Virus record (IMG/VR): IMGVR_UViG_3300009285_003650
Span: 1 to 40,821 of that record
Length of the DNA stretch: 40,821 bases
Reading direction: 5' to 3' (one strand)
DNA from: a virus
The position numbers and the translations under genes are program-made. Each line of letters begins with the position of its first letter. Positions within the stretch are counted from its first letter, which is position 1. The notes beneath the pieces are model-generated. The model saw only the letters and a list, made by a program, of their open reading frames with translations, was not told the DNA's origin and searched no databases. Below, one piece after another: positions 29,772-36,884 of this stretch.

Positions 29772-29791
29772 GTGGACTATCGCCGATTCGT

Positions 29792-30484
29792 TTACTGCGC
29801 CAGCCCGAGATTGGTCAGGATGACCCGGTTCGTAGTCGTGTTCAGCCGGATCGCATCCGCCTGAGCCGCGGTGCTGTAGCCGTACACGGTGCTGAGTGTG
29901 TTGCTCTCAAGCACCTGCGGAGTTGTGGTGGCAAAGCCCCAGGCGGTGTTGACTACCTGCGTCTGGATGACCTGGGCCGTGGTGTCGGCAAAACCAAACA
30001 CGGCATTAACGTCGTTGGTCGTCAACACGTTGATGGTGCCGGTGTTGGCCGTTGCGTTCGTCACGATGTCTGCGGAAGCCACGAATGCCCAGACCGTCTG
30101 CGTGCCGCCGCCGGCCACCAATGCCTCGAAGCTCGTCAAGGCGACCGTATCCAGCGAGATCGTCGCCGAATTGACAACCGCCTGGCGAACTGGGGTTACG
30201 GCAACCTGCGTCTCCGCCGCTTTCACCGCCTGGCTCAGCGCGACTTGGGTCGCTGCGGCCTTGGCAACGGTGGTCCCCGTAACCGAGGCCGATGCTGTTA
30301 CCGTCGGCGCCGCCGATAGCGTTTGCCTCACGACGGGCGTTGCTCCGAAGAAACCAACCTTGTCGGTCGATTTACTGCCAAGCCACAGGCCAGCCCCGGT
30401 CTCCTTGACGTTACTCGCTGCATAGACCACGGCGAGCGTGGCGACAAAACCAATGGCGGTAAGAATGAGTAGTTTCGTTTTCAT
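29792..30484 (-). CDS. Exported Ala/Thr/Val-rich repeat-like protein, 230 aa
   Basis: The 230-residue protein has a Sec signal peptide (MKTKLLILTAIGFVATLAVV, cleavage near VYA-A). The mature part is Thr/Val/Ala-rich with degenerate repeats (TQVVNTAWGFATTTPQV-like), suggesting an extended beta or fibre structure. It lies in the head module after the coat gene and overlaps the 119-residue exported gene. Function unknown. An exported protein here is unexpected. Confidence 0.65.
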   Translation of the reverse strand: MKTKLLILTAIGFVATLAVVYAASNVKETGAGLWLGSKSTDKVGFFGATPVVRQTLSAAPTVTASASVTGTTVAKAAATQVALSQAVKAAETQVAVTPVRQAVVNSATISLDTVALTSFEALVAGGGTQTVWAFVASADIVTNATANTGTINVLTTNDVNAVFGFADTTAQVIQTQVVNTAWGFATTTPQVLESNTLSTVYGYSTAAQADAIRLNTTTNRVILTNLGLAQ

Positions 30485-30840
30485 CGTAGGTTGGTGATTG
30501 TTACCGTGTTTGTCACGGCAGTTGTGTTTGCTCCGAAAGAACTGATTGACAAGCCGACGAACGGAACGACCGTCACAAAGTTAGTCGTAGTAGTGCCGCT
30601 GGTGTATTCGTTGGACAAGATCACCGCCCCGTCGCCGTCCAGGATGATGATATTGTTCGTCTTGGCAGTGCCGCTTACCGCGATCGAGGCCCGGTACATC
30701 AGACCGCGAGCCTCCATTGTCACTGCAACGGCACTCGTGGCGTTGGTGCGGCCCACGAAGTCCTTGCTGGACCTGCCCATTTCCGCGAAGGCCGATCCCG
30801 CCAACATCAGCGCCGCCGCAGCCATCAGGAGTTTCTTCAC
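30481..30840 (-). CDS. Exported protein in head module, 119 aa
   Basis: From GTG 30840 (overlapping the previous stop as GTGA, with GAGGGTGGG upstream) the 119-residue protein begins (M)KKLLMAAAALMLAGSAFAEM, a typical signal peptide with cleavage after AFA. The mature part is small-residue-rich and beta (NNIIILDGDGAVILSNEYTS). The longer frame from 30912 would bury the signal peptide and is rejected. Unknown role; possibly a surface or periplasmic decoy, or a protein that coats released virions. Confidence 0.65.
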   Translation of the reverse strand: MKKLLMAAAALMLAGSAFAEMGRSSKDFVGRTNATSAVAVTMEARGLMYRASIAVSGTAKTNNIIILDGDGAVILSNEYTSGTTTTNFVTVVPFVGLSISSFGANTTAVTNTVTITNLR

Positions 30841-31064
30841 TTGCCCACCCTCGCGGCCTTGGCCGGTTTGAGTTCGCCGCCGCGGAACTTGTAGTGTCTC
30901 TCCGGTCCCCACGGGCCATAGAAGGCAATCTCTAGAATGCCTTCTTGGCCCGCGGACCGAATCTGAGAGAACGCCGCTTTGGCCGCCACCGCATCTTCTG
31001 AGAGATGCAGGGTCACGAGCTTCCCGTCCGCCCGCTTCCCCAGTACGTACCTTGGCTTGAGCAT
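30837..31064 (-). CDS. Small basic protein after coat gene, 75 aa
   Basis: A 75-residue basic protein (MLKPRYVLGKRADGKLVTLH) with a motif YGPWGPERHYKFRGG. ATG 31064 has GAAGGGAA upstream; the 31097 start overlaps the coat gene. Directly after the coat protein, a decoration or head-completion role is possible. The beta-hairpin-like YGPWG segment is the only distinctive feature. Confidence 0.6.
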   Translation of the reverse strand: MLKPRYVLGKRADGKLVTLHLSEDAVAAKAAFSQIRSAGQEGILEIAFYGPWGPERHYKFRGGELKPAKAARVGK

Positions 31065-31080
31065 GTTGAATTCCCTTCGC

Positions 31081-31968
31081 TTACGCGCTGACCACACGGC
31101 AGATGTTGGCCGTGACTGCCTTGCTGGCGCCGTAGAGGCAGTCCATCGCCAGCCAGGTGTATTTCAATTCCGGCTCGTACCACATGCGGAACTGGAACGG
31201 CACCCCGGCCACGGTGATGTTCTCCACCAGACCGCTCCAGTTGGTCGGATCGGGCAGTCGCCGGGCCGCGAACGCGATGCCCTGCCTGCCGCAGCCGAAC
31301 CCGATCAGATTCTCCGAGTTACTGGGCAGGAACGTAAACTCCATGAGATCGAATCCCATGCCGCGGGTGATTACGCCGTCACGGATGACACCGTTGGTGC
31401 CGTAGGCGTAGGCCGCCTTGAACGACGTGTCTTTCCGCAAGGCGTTCATCACGTCGCTGTTGCCGATGAACACGCGGGGCTCATCGGGCACGTAGGCTTT
31501 ATTCAAGACCGTCTGAACATCGCTCAGCCAGTCGGAATCGAAACTGGCCGCAGCCACAGTGACCTTCTGCGAAAAGTTCGCGTTCAAGATGAGCGCGAAT
31601 AGATAGTCGTAGATGTCTTTGGCCGCCGCATTGGCCAAGGGCTCGTAGACCATCGTTTGCAGGTTCACGGCGGCTTTGGCGATCTGCGCGTCGGTGAACG
31701 CGATGGGCACGCCCTTCTCCTGGTTCAGCGTGACGGTGATGGCCGTGGTGGTGGTGTTCTGCAACACCGCCGTATATCCGGCCGAGGTGTCCTGCGAGGT
31801 GTACGCCGTAACAACGCGGGTGACTACAGCCTCGCCTTTTTCCCGGATGTCGTTGGACAAATCCAGGGTGAAATACTGCAACCCTGCCAGCTTCGGAAGC
31901 AGGGTCTTGGCCGTTTCCTGAGCGATTTGAGTCGGGTTCAGGCCGCCGAGTACGTTGGCTAGTGCCAT
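31081..31968 (-). CDS. Major capsid protein (HK97-fold, P22-like)
   Basis: The 295-residue protein starts MALANVLGGLNPTQIAQETA and contains NQEKGVPIAFTDAQIAKAAV, then VFIGNSDVMNALRKDTSFKA in the middle, and a beta-rich C-terminal portion ending CLYGASKAVTANICRVV. Gene order (protease, scaffold, coat) and the protein itself fit an HK97-fold coat protein resembling P22-type coats. It overlaps nothing and is the largest protein in the head block after portal and protease. P22 similarity is by impression of the N-terminus, not alignment. Confidence 0.8.
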   Translation of the reverse strand: MALANVLGGLNPTQIAQETAKTLLPKLAGLQYFTLDLSNDIREKGEAVVTRVVTAYTSQDTSAGYTAVLQNTTTTAITVTLNQEKGVPIAFTDAQIAKAAVNLQTMVYEPLANAAAKDIYDYLFALILNANFSQKVTVAAASFDSDWLSDVQTVLNKAYVPDEPRVFIGNSDVMNALRKDTSFKAAYAYGTNGVIRDGVITRGMGFDLMEFTFLPSNSENLIGFGCGRQGIAFAARRLPDPTNWSGLVENITVAGVPFQFRMWYEPELKYTWLAMDCLYGASKAVTANICRVVSA

Positions 31969-31995
31969 ATCGAAATTCCTTTGTGTGGTGTTGGT

Positions 31996-32472
31996 TTACG
32001 CGCGCGCCTGAAGCCCTTTCGGCGTCAGGGCGTCGCGGTGTTGGTCGTAGAACGCCGCGGCAGCCCCGGGGCCGTTCGCGCGCTCGATACGCCGATATTC
32101 CGCCCACAGTTCGTCCGTGGTCGGCTGGGCGTCCTTGTTTGTCGAAATCTTATCGACGGGCGGCGCGCCGACGTTCGCCAGATTTTCGCCCGCCACCTGT
32201 GCGGCGCTTCTGGCGTCCTTCTCCAGGGCCGCCACGCGGATCAAAGCCAGGTCTCTGGCTTCCGCTGCCTCCGTGCCGATCTTGACCGCCGCGGCCAAAT
32301 CGTTCTGGAGTTTGATCGTGGCTTCGCTGGCAGCAGCGAGGCTGGCTGTCAAATCCCCGATCTTGGTTTCGTTCTCCTTGATTGTCGCGTTGGCCTGCGA
32401 AAGATCACCCTCCAGCTTGTGGAGTTGATCCGTGGTTTCTACTAGTTGTCCGCTGACAGTCTTTGCGCTCAT
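31996..32472 (-). CDS. Scaffold protein, coiled-coil, 158 aa
   Basis: The 158-residue protein (MSAKTVSGQLVETTDQLHKL) has a long heptad-type helix over residues 10-100 (LEGDLSQANATIKENETKIG), typical of capsid scaffolds. The C-terminal part is Pro/Ala-rich then helical (WAEYRRIERANG). It sits between the S49 protease and the coat gene, as in lambda-type heads. ATG 32472 is preferred; ATG 32478 would add two residues and is equally possible. GGGG lies just upstream. Confidence 0.75.
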   Translation of the reverse strand: MSAKTVSGQLVETTDQLHKLEGDLSQANATIKENETKIGDLTASLAAASEATIKLQNDLAAAVKIGTEAAEARDLALIRVAALEKDARSAAQVAGENLANVGAPPVDKISTNKDAQPTTDELWAEYRRIERANGPGAAAAFYDQHRDALTPKGLQARA

Positions 32473-32492
32473 CGTCATATACCCCACGAATG

Positions 32493-33308
32493 TCAACCAA
32501 TCGCCTCTGTGCAATTCATCATTGCGGTGTCGAAAGTGCACACTTGTTCGATCAATCCTGCCGCTTTCGCGCTTGCGGCCATGAATGTCTGGCCGCGCAT
32601 GGAATCAGCGCCTACCGTGCGCTTGGTGTTCACCGCCCTGGTGAACATCCCGAAAATCTCATCCACTCGCTGCTGTAGGTGGTCCCGCTGCTCCTGAGTG
32701 AGCGCGGTTCCGGGTATCCCCATGCCTTTGTAGGTTCCGCCGGTGTTCTTGATGACCTCCACCCGCAGCCCCGCCGCGGCGTAGGCCGCCGTCGAATCCA
32801 TCCACGGCATGTAAACGCCGATGCTGCCCACCTCCGCCGAAGGACTGGCAATGATCTCGCGCGCGGCAGATGCTAACCAGTACGCCCCGCTGTCCATCTG
32901 GCCGTCGGTGAATGCGTAAATACGTTTGATTTCATCGCAAGCGGCAATCTCAGCGGCCAACTCAGGAATCCCCGACACGGCGCCGCCGGGGCTGTCGATG
33001 TCCAGCAGGATGGTCTTGCATTCGGGGTCAGGCATCAGGGCGGCCAGTCCGTCCCTGATGTCCTCAACCGAAACGGCCCCGCAGGATTTTTCCAGCTTGG
33101 ACAACCCACTACCGATGACCCCTTTGATCGGCAGCACTCCCACCCCATTTTCGACGCGGACCTGCTCCGGCTCGGGGAACATGTCCGTCAGGTCGAGCAC
33201 TACCCCGCTCAGTTTGGATTGCACTAGCGCGATGATGCTGGCGTGCGCGGCTGGTGTGATAAGCCAGGGTTGGGCCGTGACGGCCTCGATGATGTGCTGT
33301 AATCTCAT
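32493..33308 (-). CDS. Prohead protease, S49 family
   Basis: The 271-residue protein has the S49 (SppA/ClpP-like) core: IDSPGGAVSG, the nucleophile Ser in DGQMDSGAYWLAS, and the general-base Lys in KNTGGTYKGMG. It resembles the lambda C-type head maturation protease, which cuts scaffold and itself. It overlaps the portal gene by ATGA. In lambda the scaffold is encoded within the C frame, whereas here it is a separate gene just downstream. Confidence 0.9.
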   Translation of the reverse strand: MRLQHIIEAVTAQPWLITPAAHASIIALVQSKLSGVVLDLTDMFPEPEQVRVENGVGVLPIKGVIGSGLSKLEKSCGAVSVEDIRDGLAALMPDPECKTILLDIDSPGGAVSGIPELAAEIAACDEIKRIYAFTDGQMDSGAYWLASAAREIIASPSAEVGSIGVYMPWMDSTAAYAAAGLRVEVIKNTGGTYKGMGIPGTALTQEQRDHLQQRVDEIFGMFTRAVNTKRTVGADSMRGQTFMAASAKAAGLIEQVCTFDTAMMNCTEAIG

Positions 33309-34828
33309 TCGTCCTTTTCCGTGGCCGGTTCAGGTTCGGGCGCCGGAGCGGCCAGCGTTTGCGGGTTGGGACTGCGCTGGCTGAGAAGTTCCAGCGCCAT
33401 TTTCAGGTCGATATTGTGGGCTGCGGCGAGTTTCTTGGCCCGCGTCAACAAGTCGTTAACTTCCTTCTCGGTCTGGTCCCTAATCTCGATCCAATCGTCG
33501 CCGGCCTCGCTGGCGTCCTGTTCCAGCGTCCGCACCCCGAACTTGAGGTCTTCCCGGTTCTCTTTATTGACCTTGGCAATGTCAGCGGTGAGGTGGGCCG
33601 GCCCTTTCCAGATGTGACGCCACCAATCGTTCGGGATGGGTGGGAGGTCGCCGCGCTTCGCCCCTTTGGCTACCACCCAGTTACGGACGCGGGTACAGAA
33701 TCGGTCCGCGAGCAATCCCTGAAGAATCAGAAACCGATATTGCGCTCGGATCAGGGCGGCCCTAAGTGTGGCGCCGCCCTCTTTGTGGAGATTCTTCCAG
33801 TTCGCCGGCAATCCCAAGCACTGCAGAACGTCCGATTCCAGGTAGTCAATCAGGCTCATGGCCTGCTGGCTGGGCCGGTTGGTGTTGTGGAAATCGTACC
33901 GCTCGCCCGGCTTGACGCTGGGAAGGTGCCCGCCAATCATCTGTTCGAGAGTGTAATCCGTCCTGGAATTATCAGCAGCCGCGTCTTCGTCCCATGCTGT
34001 TTGTCCCTTCGTCCCATGAATTGTGGTGCGCCAACCGATCAACGACGAGTCCCACTTTGCCTGACTTTTGGAATAGGATAGCCAATCCTCGATGTCCCGC
34101 AGGTGGTTCATCACAGGACCGAAAGCGCTGATGCCACGATGTCCCGTAGCCCGATCGGGTTCGTAGACGTGGACAAACGCCGGCGCGTCGATCCAAGTCA
34201 CAACGTCTGAGTCTGTGCCAGTCACAACCCGGTACTTACTGGGCCTCCCCAGCCTGTCGAGCCGCACCCCGTCCACAAGGTCTGTGTCGTCGGCGGACGG
34301 GGTTGCGGTGCCGAGCGGGCCTCCATGATTTCCTATCTGGTGGCCCTCAATGAACTGGAGCTTGGGGAATCCGGTGTCAGTCTCCGTCAAGATCACGCCG
34401 TGGTCCCCGTCGATCAAGACGCAAGCCAGAGACAAAAACTGCAAATCCCTGAAGCTGAACCGGCCAGTAACATCGCAGACCTTACACCACTGCTCGAAAT
34501 ACGCATCAGCCGACTCGGCCCAGGTGTTGTTTGTGCTCAAGCTCTTGGGCCTGAGCCCTAGCGGGCCGAGGCTGAACATCTGGCAATCACGTACGACGCC
34601 GCGTACAAAACCCACGTTGGCAGCCAGACGACGCGCATGGCTGAGAAGTGCCGTCCGGATGTACGGATATTGGGTCTTGTCGGCGTCTTGTGCCCTGACG
34701 GGCTGGTAAGAGCGATTGCGGCTGATGTTGGCGCCCTCGAAAAATTGATTCCATGCTGCGGGCCGTAGCGACCGATTCCCCAGGATCGCCAGGGCGGTGC
34801 GAGCGCGTAATGTATCAAGGGCTGGCAT
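33305..34828 (-). CDS. Portal protein, lambda gpB family
   Basis: The 507-residue protein has typical portal_2 features: ARRLAANVGFVRGVVRDCQM near residue 70, LACVLIDGDHGVILTET, FIEGHQIGNH and SYSKSQAKWDSSLIGW. The last 40 residues are Pro/Ala/Glu-rich. The dodecameric portal forms the DNA channel at one vertex. It follows the gpW-like gene and precedes the protease, the lambda order. Confidence 0.9.
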   Translation of the reverse strand: MPALDTLRARTALAILGNRSLRPAAWNQFFEGANISRNRSYQPVRAQDADKTQYPYIRTALLSHARRLAANVGFVRGVVRDCQMFSLGPLGLRPKSLSTNNTWAESADAYFEQWCKVCDVTGRFSFRDLQFLSLACVLIDGDHGVILTETDTGFPKLQFIEGHQIGNHGGPLGTATPSADDTDLVDGVRLDRLGRPSKYRVVTGTDSDVVTWIDAPAFVHVYEPDRATGHRGISAFGPVMNHLRDIEDWLSYSKSQAKWDSSLIGWRTTIHGTKGQTAWDEDAAADNSRTDYTLEQMIGGHLPSVKPGERYDFHNTNRPSQQAMSLIDYLESDVLQCLGLPANWKNLHKEGGATLRAALIRAQYRFLILQGLLADRFCTRVRNWVVAKGAKRGDLPPIPNDWWRHIWKGPAHLTADIAKVNKENREDLKFGVRTLEQDASEAGDDWIEIRDQTEKEVNDLLTRAKKLAAAHNIDLKMALELLSQRSPNPQTLAAPAPEPEPATEKDE

Positions 34829-34830
34829 GG

Positions 34831-35103
34831 CTATTTTTGCTGGTAGGTGCCGAAATCAGCGAACGTGTGCTCGGTGGAGTGGCCCCAGGCGGTAGGGTTG
34901 AGAACCTGAAGGGCGTTCAACGCCTCGCCGTAATCGGCTTGAATTTCATCCCTGGAGCGGATACGGCGCTGGTAGGCTTTGCCGCCGGTGCTGACGGAAA
35001 TGAAACGATCTCCGCGGACCAATCCGAGTTGTTCGGCCTTGATCTCGTTGAAAAGTTGCAACCACTCCGCCTCGGTGCGACCGAGATAGATGTTGCGTGC
35101 CAT
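34831..35103 (-). CDS. gpW-like head-tail connector, 90 aa
   Basis: The 90-residue protein starts MARNIYLGRTEAEWLQLFNE and has a helix-hairpin-helix character. It lies immediately before the portal gene, as gpW does in lambda. ATG 35103 is chosen over far-upstream starts because the frame beyond it lies antisense to the leader of the + strand cassette. The upstream ribosome site is weak. It is the first late gene after the antisense insertion. Confidence 0.65.
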   Translation of the reverse strand: MARNIYLGRTEAEWLQLFNEIKAEQLGLVRGDRFISVSTGGKAYQRRIRSRDEIQADYGEALNALQVLNPTAWGHSTEHTFADFGTYQQK

Positions 35104-35134
35104 GTCGTATACGTCTGGAATGTCAACTTGGGTG

Positions 35135-35163
35135 TTGACAAACTGGGGGGGGTCCGGTAGGGT
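35135..35163 (+). promoter_or_regulatory. Promoter of antisense leader cassette III
   Basis: Consensus TTGACA (35135-35140) and TAGGGT (35158-35163) are separated by 17 nt. The predicted transcript start (~35170) is the first base of the downstream pseudoknot helix. It fires rightward inside the otherwise leftward late arm and drives the gene at 35279. Confidence 0.6.
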
Positions 35164-35169
35164 GGTCAG

Positions 35170-35260
35170 CGTGACGCCGAAACAGAACTCAACTTGCCCA
35201 GCACGCGCGCCGGGTGTCCCGGCACTCCTCATCTGTAGAGGCGTCACGGCGTAGTGCTGG
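35170..35260 (+). ncRNA. Pseudoknot leader RNA, element III
   Basis: Helix A is CGTGACGCC (35170-35178) with GGCGTCACG (35240-35248), 9 bp perfect. Helix B is CCAGCAC (35198-35204) with GTGCTGG (35254-35260), 7 bp. A hairpin GCCGGG-TGT-CCCGGC (35209-35223) lies between B and A', and a weak CTC/GAG hairpin (35228-35240) may follow. The interleaving repeats the plan of the elements at 5608 and 9112. B' ends 18 nt before GTG 35279. GGTCC/GGACC (35262-35266/35272-35276) can also cover the AGGAGGA ribosome site. Confidence 0.7.
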
Positions 35261-35278
35261 CGGTCCCAGGAGGACCAA

Positions 35279-35920
35279 GTGAAGACAGTCCACACGTCGG
35301 TGGCCATCAAGCCGCCGCAATTCCGAACCGCCGTATTCCACGTCAAGGGCATCGCGCCCCTGGTCATTCACCGCTTTTCGGCGAAAACCAAAGAGCAGAT
35401 GAAACAGAAGATGGAAACCGGCAAAGCAGCAAGCAGCAAGAAGAACCGGGAAGCCCGGTCAACTGACGACCTCTACAACGAGGCTCGGTATATCAGCCGC
35501 GAAGGCTGGGACGGATTCCACGCGGCCAGCATCCGAAACGCGATGATCTCGGCGTGCCGGCTGGTAGGGTTCAAGATGACGCTGGCCAAGCTGTCGGTGT
35601 TCGTTGAAGCCGACGGCGTGGACAAGTTGGAGCCGCAAATCCCGCTCATCAGGATCATCGGGAAACCGATCAAGCAGGAAGACATGGCCCGTGTCGAAAC
35701 CGGGCAACCGTATGTCACGGTGCGGGCAGCCTACCACGATTGGGCCGCTGACATCACGATCCGTTGGGATGCTGACCAGTTCACCGTGGAAGACGTGAGT
35801 AACCTGCTATCCCGGGTAGGATTGCAAGTGGGCATCGGGGAAGGGCGGCCCGACAGCAAGAATAGTGCGGGCATGGGCTGGGGATTGTTCGAGATCGCCA
35901 GCAGCAAGGAAACGAAATGA
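35279..35920 (+). CDS. Conserved phage protein, possible RAMP-like fold, 213 aa
   Basis: GTG 35279 is preceded by AGGAGGA. The 213-residue protein has an N-terminal strand FHVKGIAPLVIHRF, a middle AASIRNAMISACRLVGFKM, and near the C-terminus GIGEGRPDSKNSAGMGWG. I recognise it as a recurring phage family without assigned function. The order (first strand with PL, an arginine/asparagine helix, a Gly-rich loop before the last strand) is reminiscent of RAMP/Cas7-type RNA-binding domains. That comparison is inference by eye. It is transcribed opposite to the flanking late genes from its own promoter and pseudoknot leader, like a moron. Confidence 0.7.
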   Translation: MKTVHTSVAIKPPQFRTAVFHVKGIAPLVIHRFSAKTKEQMKQKMETGKAASSKKNREARSTDDLYNEARYISREGWDGFHAASIRNAMISACRLVGFKMTLAKLSVFVEADGVDKLEPQIPLIRIIGKPIKQEDMARVETGQPYVTVRAAYHDWAADITIRWDADQFTVEDVSNLLSRVGLQVGIGEGRPDSKNSAGMGWGLFEIASSKETK

Positions 35921-36393
35921 AGAAACGGAAACTGCGGAGACTCACCGGCTCGGACGCGGCGGTCGTTGCCGAACTGAAACGACTCGCCGCCGAAACCGGC
36001 GGCGTGCTTCGGCCAGAACAAATCGTGCAGGCTGCGGAACCGGAGGATTCCCCCTTGCATTCCAAGTTCACTTGGGACGATTCCGAGGCGGCGCAGTCCT
36101 TTCGGATCGAGCAAGCGCGGCGGCTGCTCCGGGTCACGATCCACTACATCGTGAGCGGTCGAAAGACATGGCGCGACCGGGTGTTCGTGAGCCTGAGCAC
36201 CGACCGCGACTATGAAGCGGACACCGCCGGGTATCGCGTCATGGTCAACGTGCTGTCGCGGGCGGATCTGCGGCAGCAGTTGCTTGAGGATGCAATTTCT
36301 GAAATGCGCGTGTTTCAGGAGAAATATGGCCGGCTCAAGGAACTGGCGGAGGTGTTCGCGGCCATGAAGCGAATACGGAAAGGGAAGAAGTAG
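35917..36393 (+). CDS. Conserved phage protein paired with the 35279 gene, 158 aa
   Basis: The 158-residue protein has a conserved N-terminal segment LRPEQIVQAAEPEDSPLHSK followed by FTWDDSEAA, then a beta-rich middle and a helical C-terminus (LLEDAISEMRVFQEKYGRLK). It recurs in phages next to proteins like that at 35279, so the two may work together. It overlaps the previous gene by ATGA. No activity is assignable. It is the last gene of the antisense cassette. Confidence 0.7.
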   Translation: MKKRKLRRLTGSDAAVVAELKRLAAETGGVLRPEQIVQAAEPEDSPLHSKFTWDDSEAAQSFRIEQARRLLRVTIHYIVSGRKTWRDRVFVSLSTDRDYEADTAGYRVMVNVLSRADLRQQLLEDAISEMRVFQEKYGRLKELAEVFAAMKRIRKGKK

Positions 36394-36655
36394 GGCAAGG
36401 CAGGCGCAGCTAGGCGCGGAGTGGTACAGACTGGCTTGCCTGGGGCCGGTCAGGCTGGTCCGGGTCAGTAAGGGAATGGCAGGCGTGGCGGGGGGCGGCG
36501 AGGAGCGACTAGGCCGGGCCCGGCCCGGCCGGGTGCGGCAACTCAGGGCCGGCCAGCAGTGGCAAGGCACGGAAGTGAAGGGCAGGCACGGCGGGGCGTG
36601 TGCAAGGCAAGGCAATGCAGGGCAAGGCGAGGCAGGCGTGGACCAGCTAGACGCC
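36394..36655. repeat. GC-rich pentamer-periodic repeat region
   Basis: There is no gene here. The sequence is dominated by degenerate 5-bp units of AGGCA/GGGCA/CGGCC type, clearest at about 36515-36540 and 36600-36645. The 5-bp period excludes a coding origin. It lies between the end of the antisense cassette (36393) and the end of the leftward 74-residue gene (36660). It could be a slippage-derived spacer, a barrier between convergent transcripts, or a bent-DNA segment. Confidence 0.7.
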
Positions 36656-36659
36656 ATGC

Positions 36660-36884
36660 TCAGGGCGTCAACGGCGCCAAGTGACACCAATACGTAATCA
36701 GCAAAAGAAACAAGATCACGGCGCAAGCGGTTGAGTTCGACTTGATCTTCTTTTGCAGCGCCAACATTTGGCCGCGGTATTCATCGTCAGTCATTCTAAC
36801 CTCCGATGTCTCCAATTCGCCCGCGTTTGCAACCGTCATCGTACTTCCCAACCACGTGACGGGCGGCTTTTGAAACTGTGTCAT
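36660..36884 (-). CDS. Tail-anchored small membrane protein, 74 aa
   Basis: The 74-residue protein has a soluble N-terminal half with a helix (DDEYRGQMLALQKKIKSN) and one C-terminal membrane helix (TACAVILFLLLITYW). AAGGAG precedes ATG 36884, which overlaps the glycosyltransferase stop. Function unknown; small single-helix phage membrane proteins may act in superinfection control or lysis. Confidence 0.6.
   Translation of the reverse strand: MTQFQKPPVTWLGSTMTVANAGELETSEVRMTDDEYRGQMLALQKKIKSNSTACAVILFLLLITYWCHLAPLTP

Noticed and set aside
35731-36726. 331-residue Pro/Ser-rich protein on the - strand
   Set aside because: It is antisense to two well-supported + genes and the pentamer repeat region, with low-complexity composition from the GC repeats.
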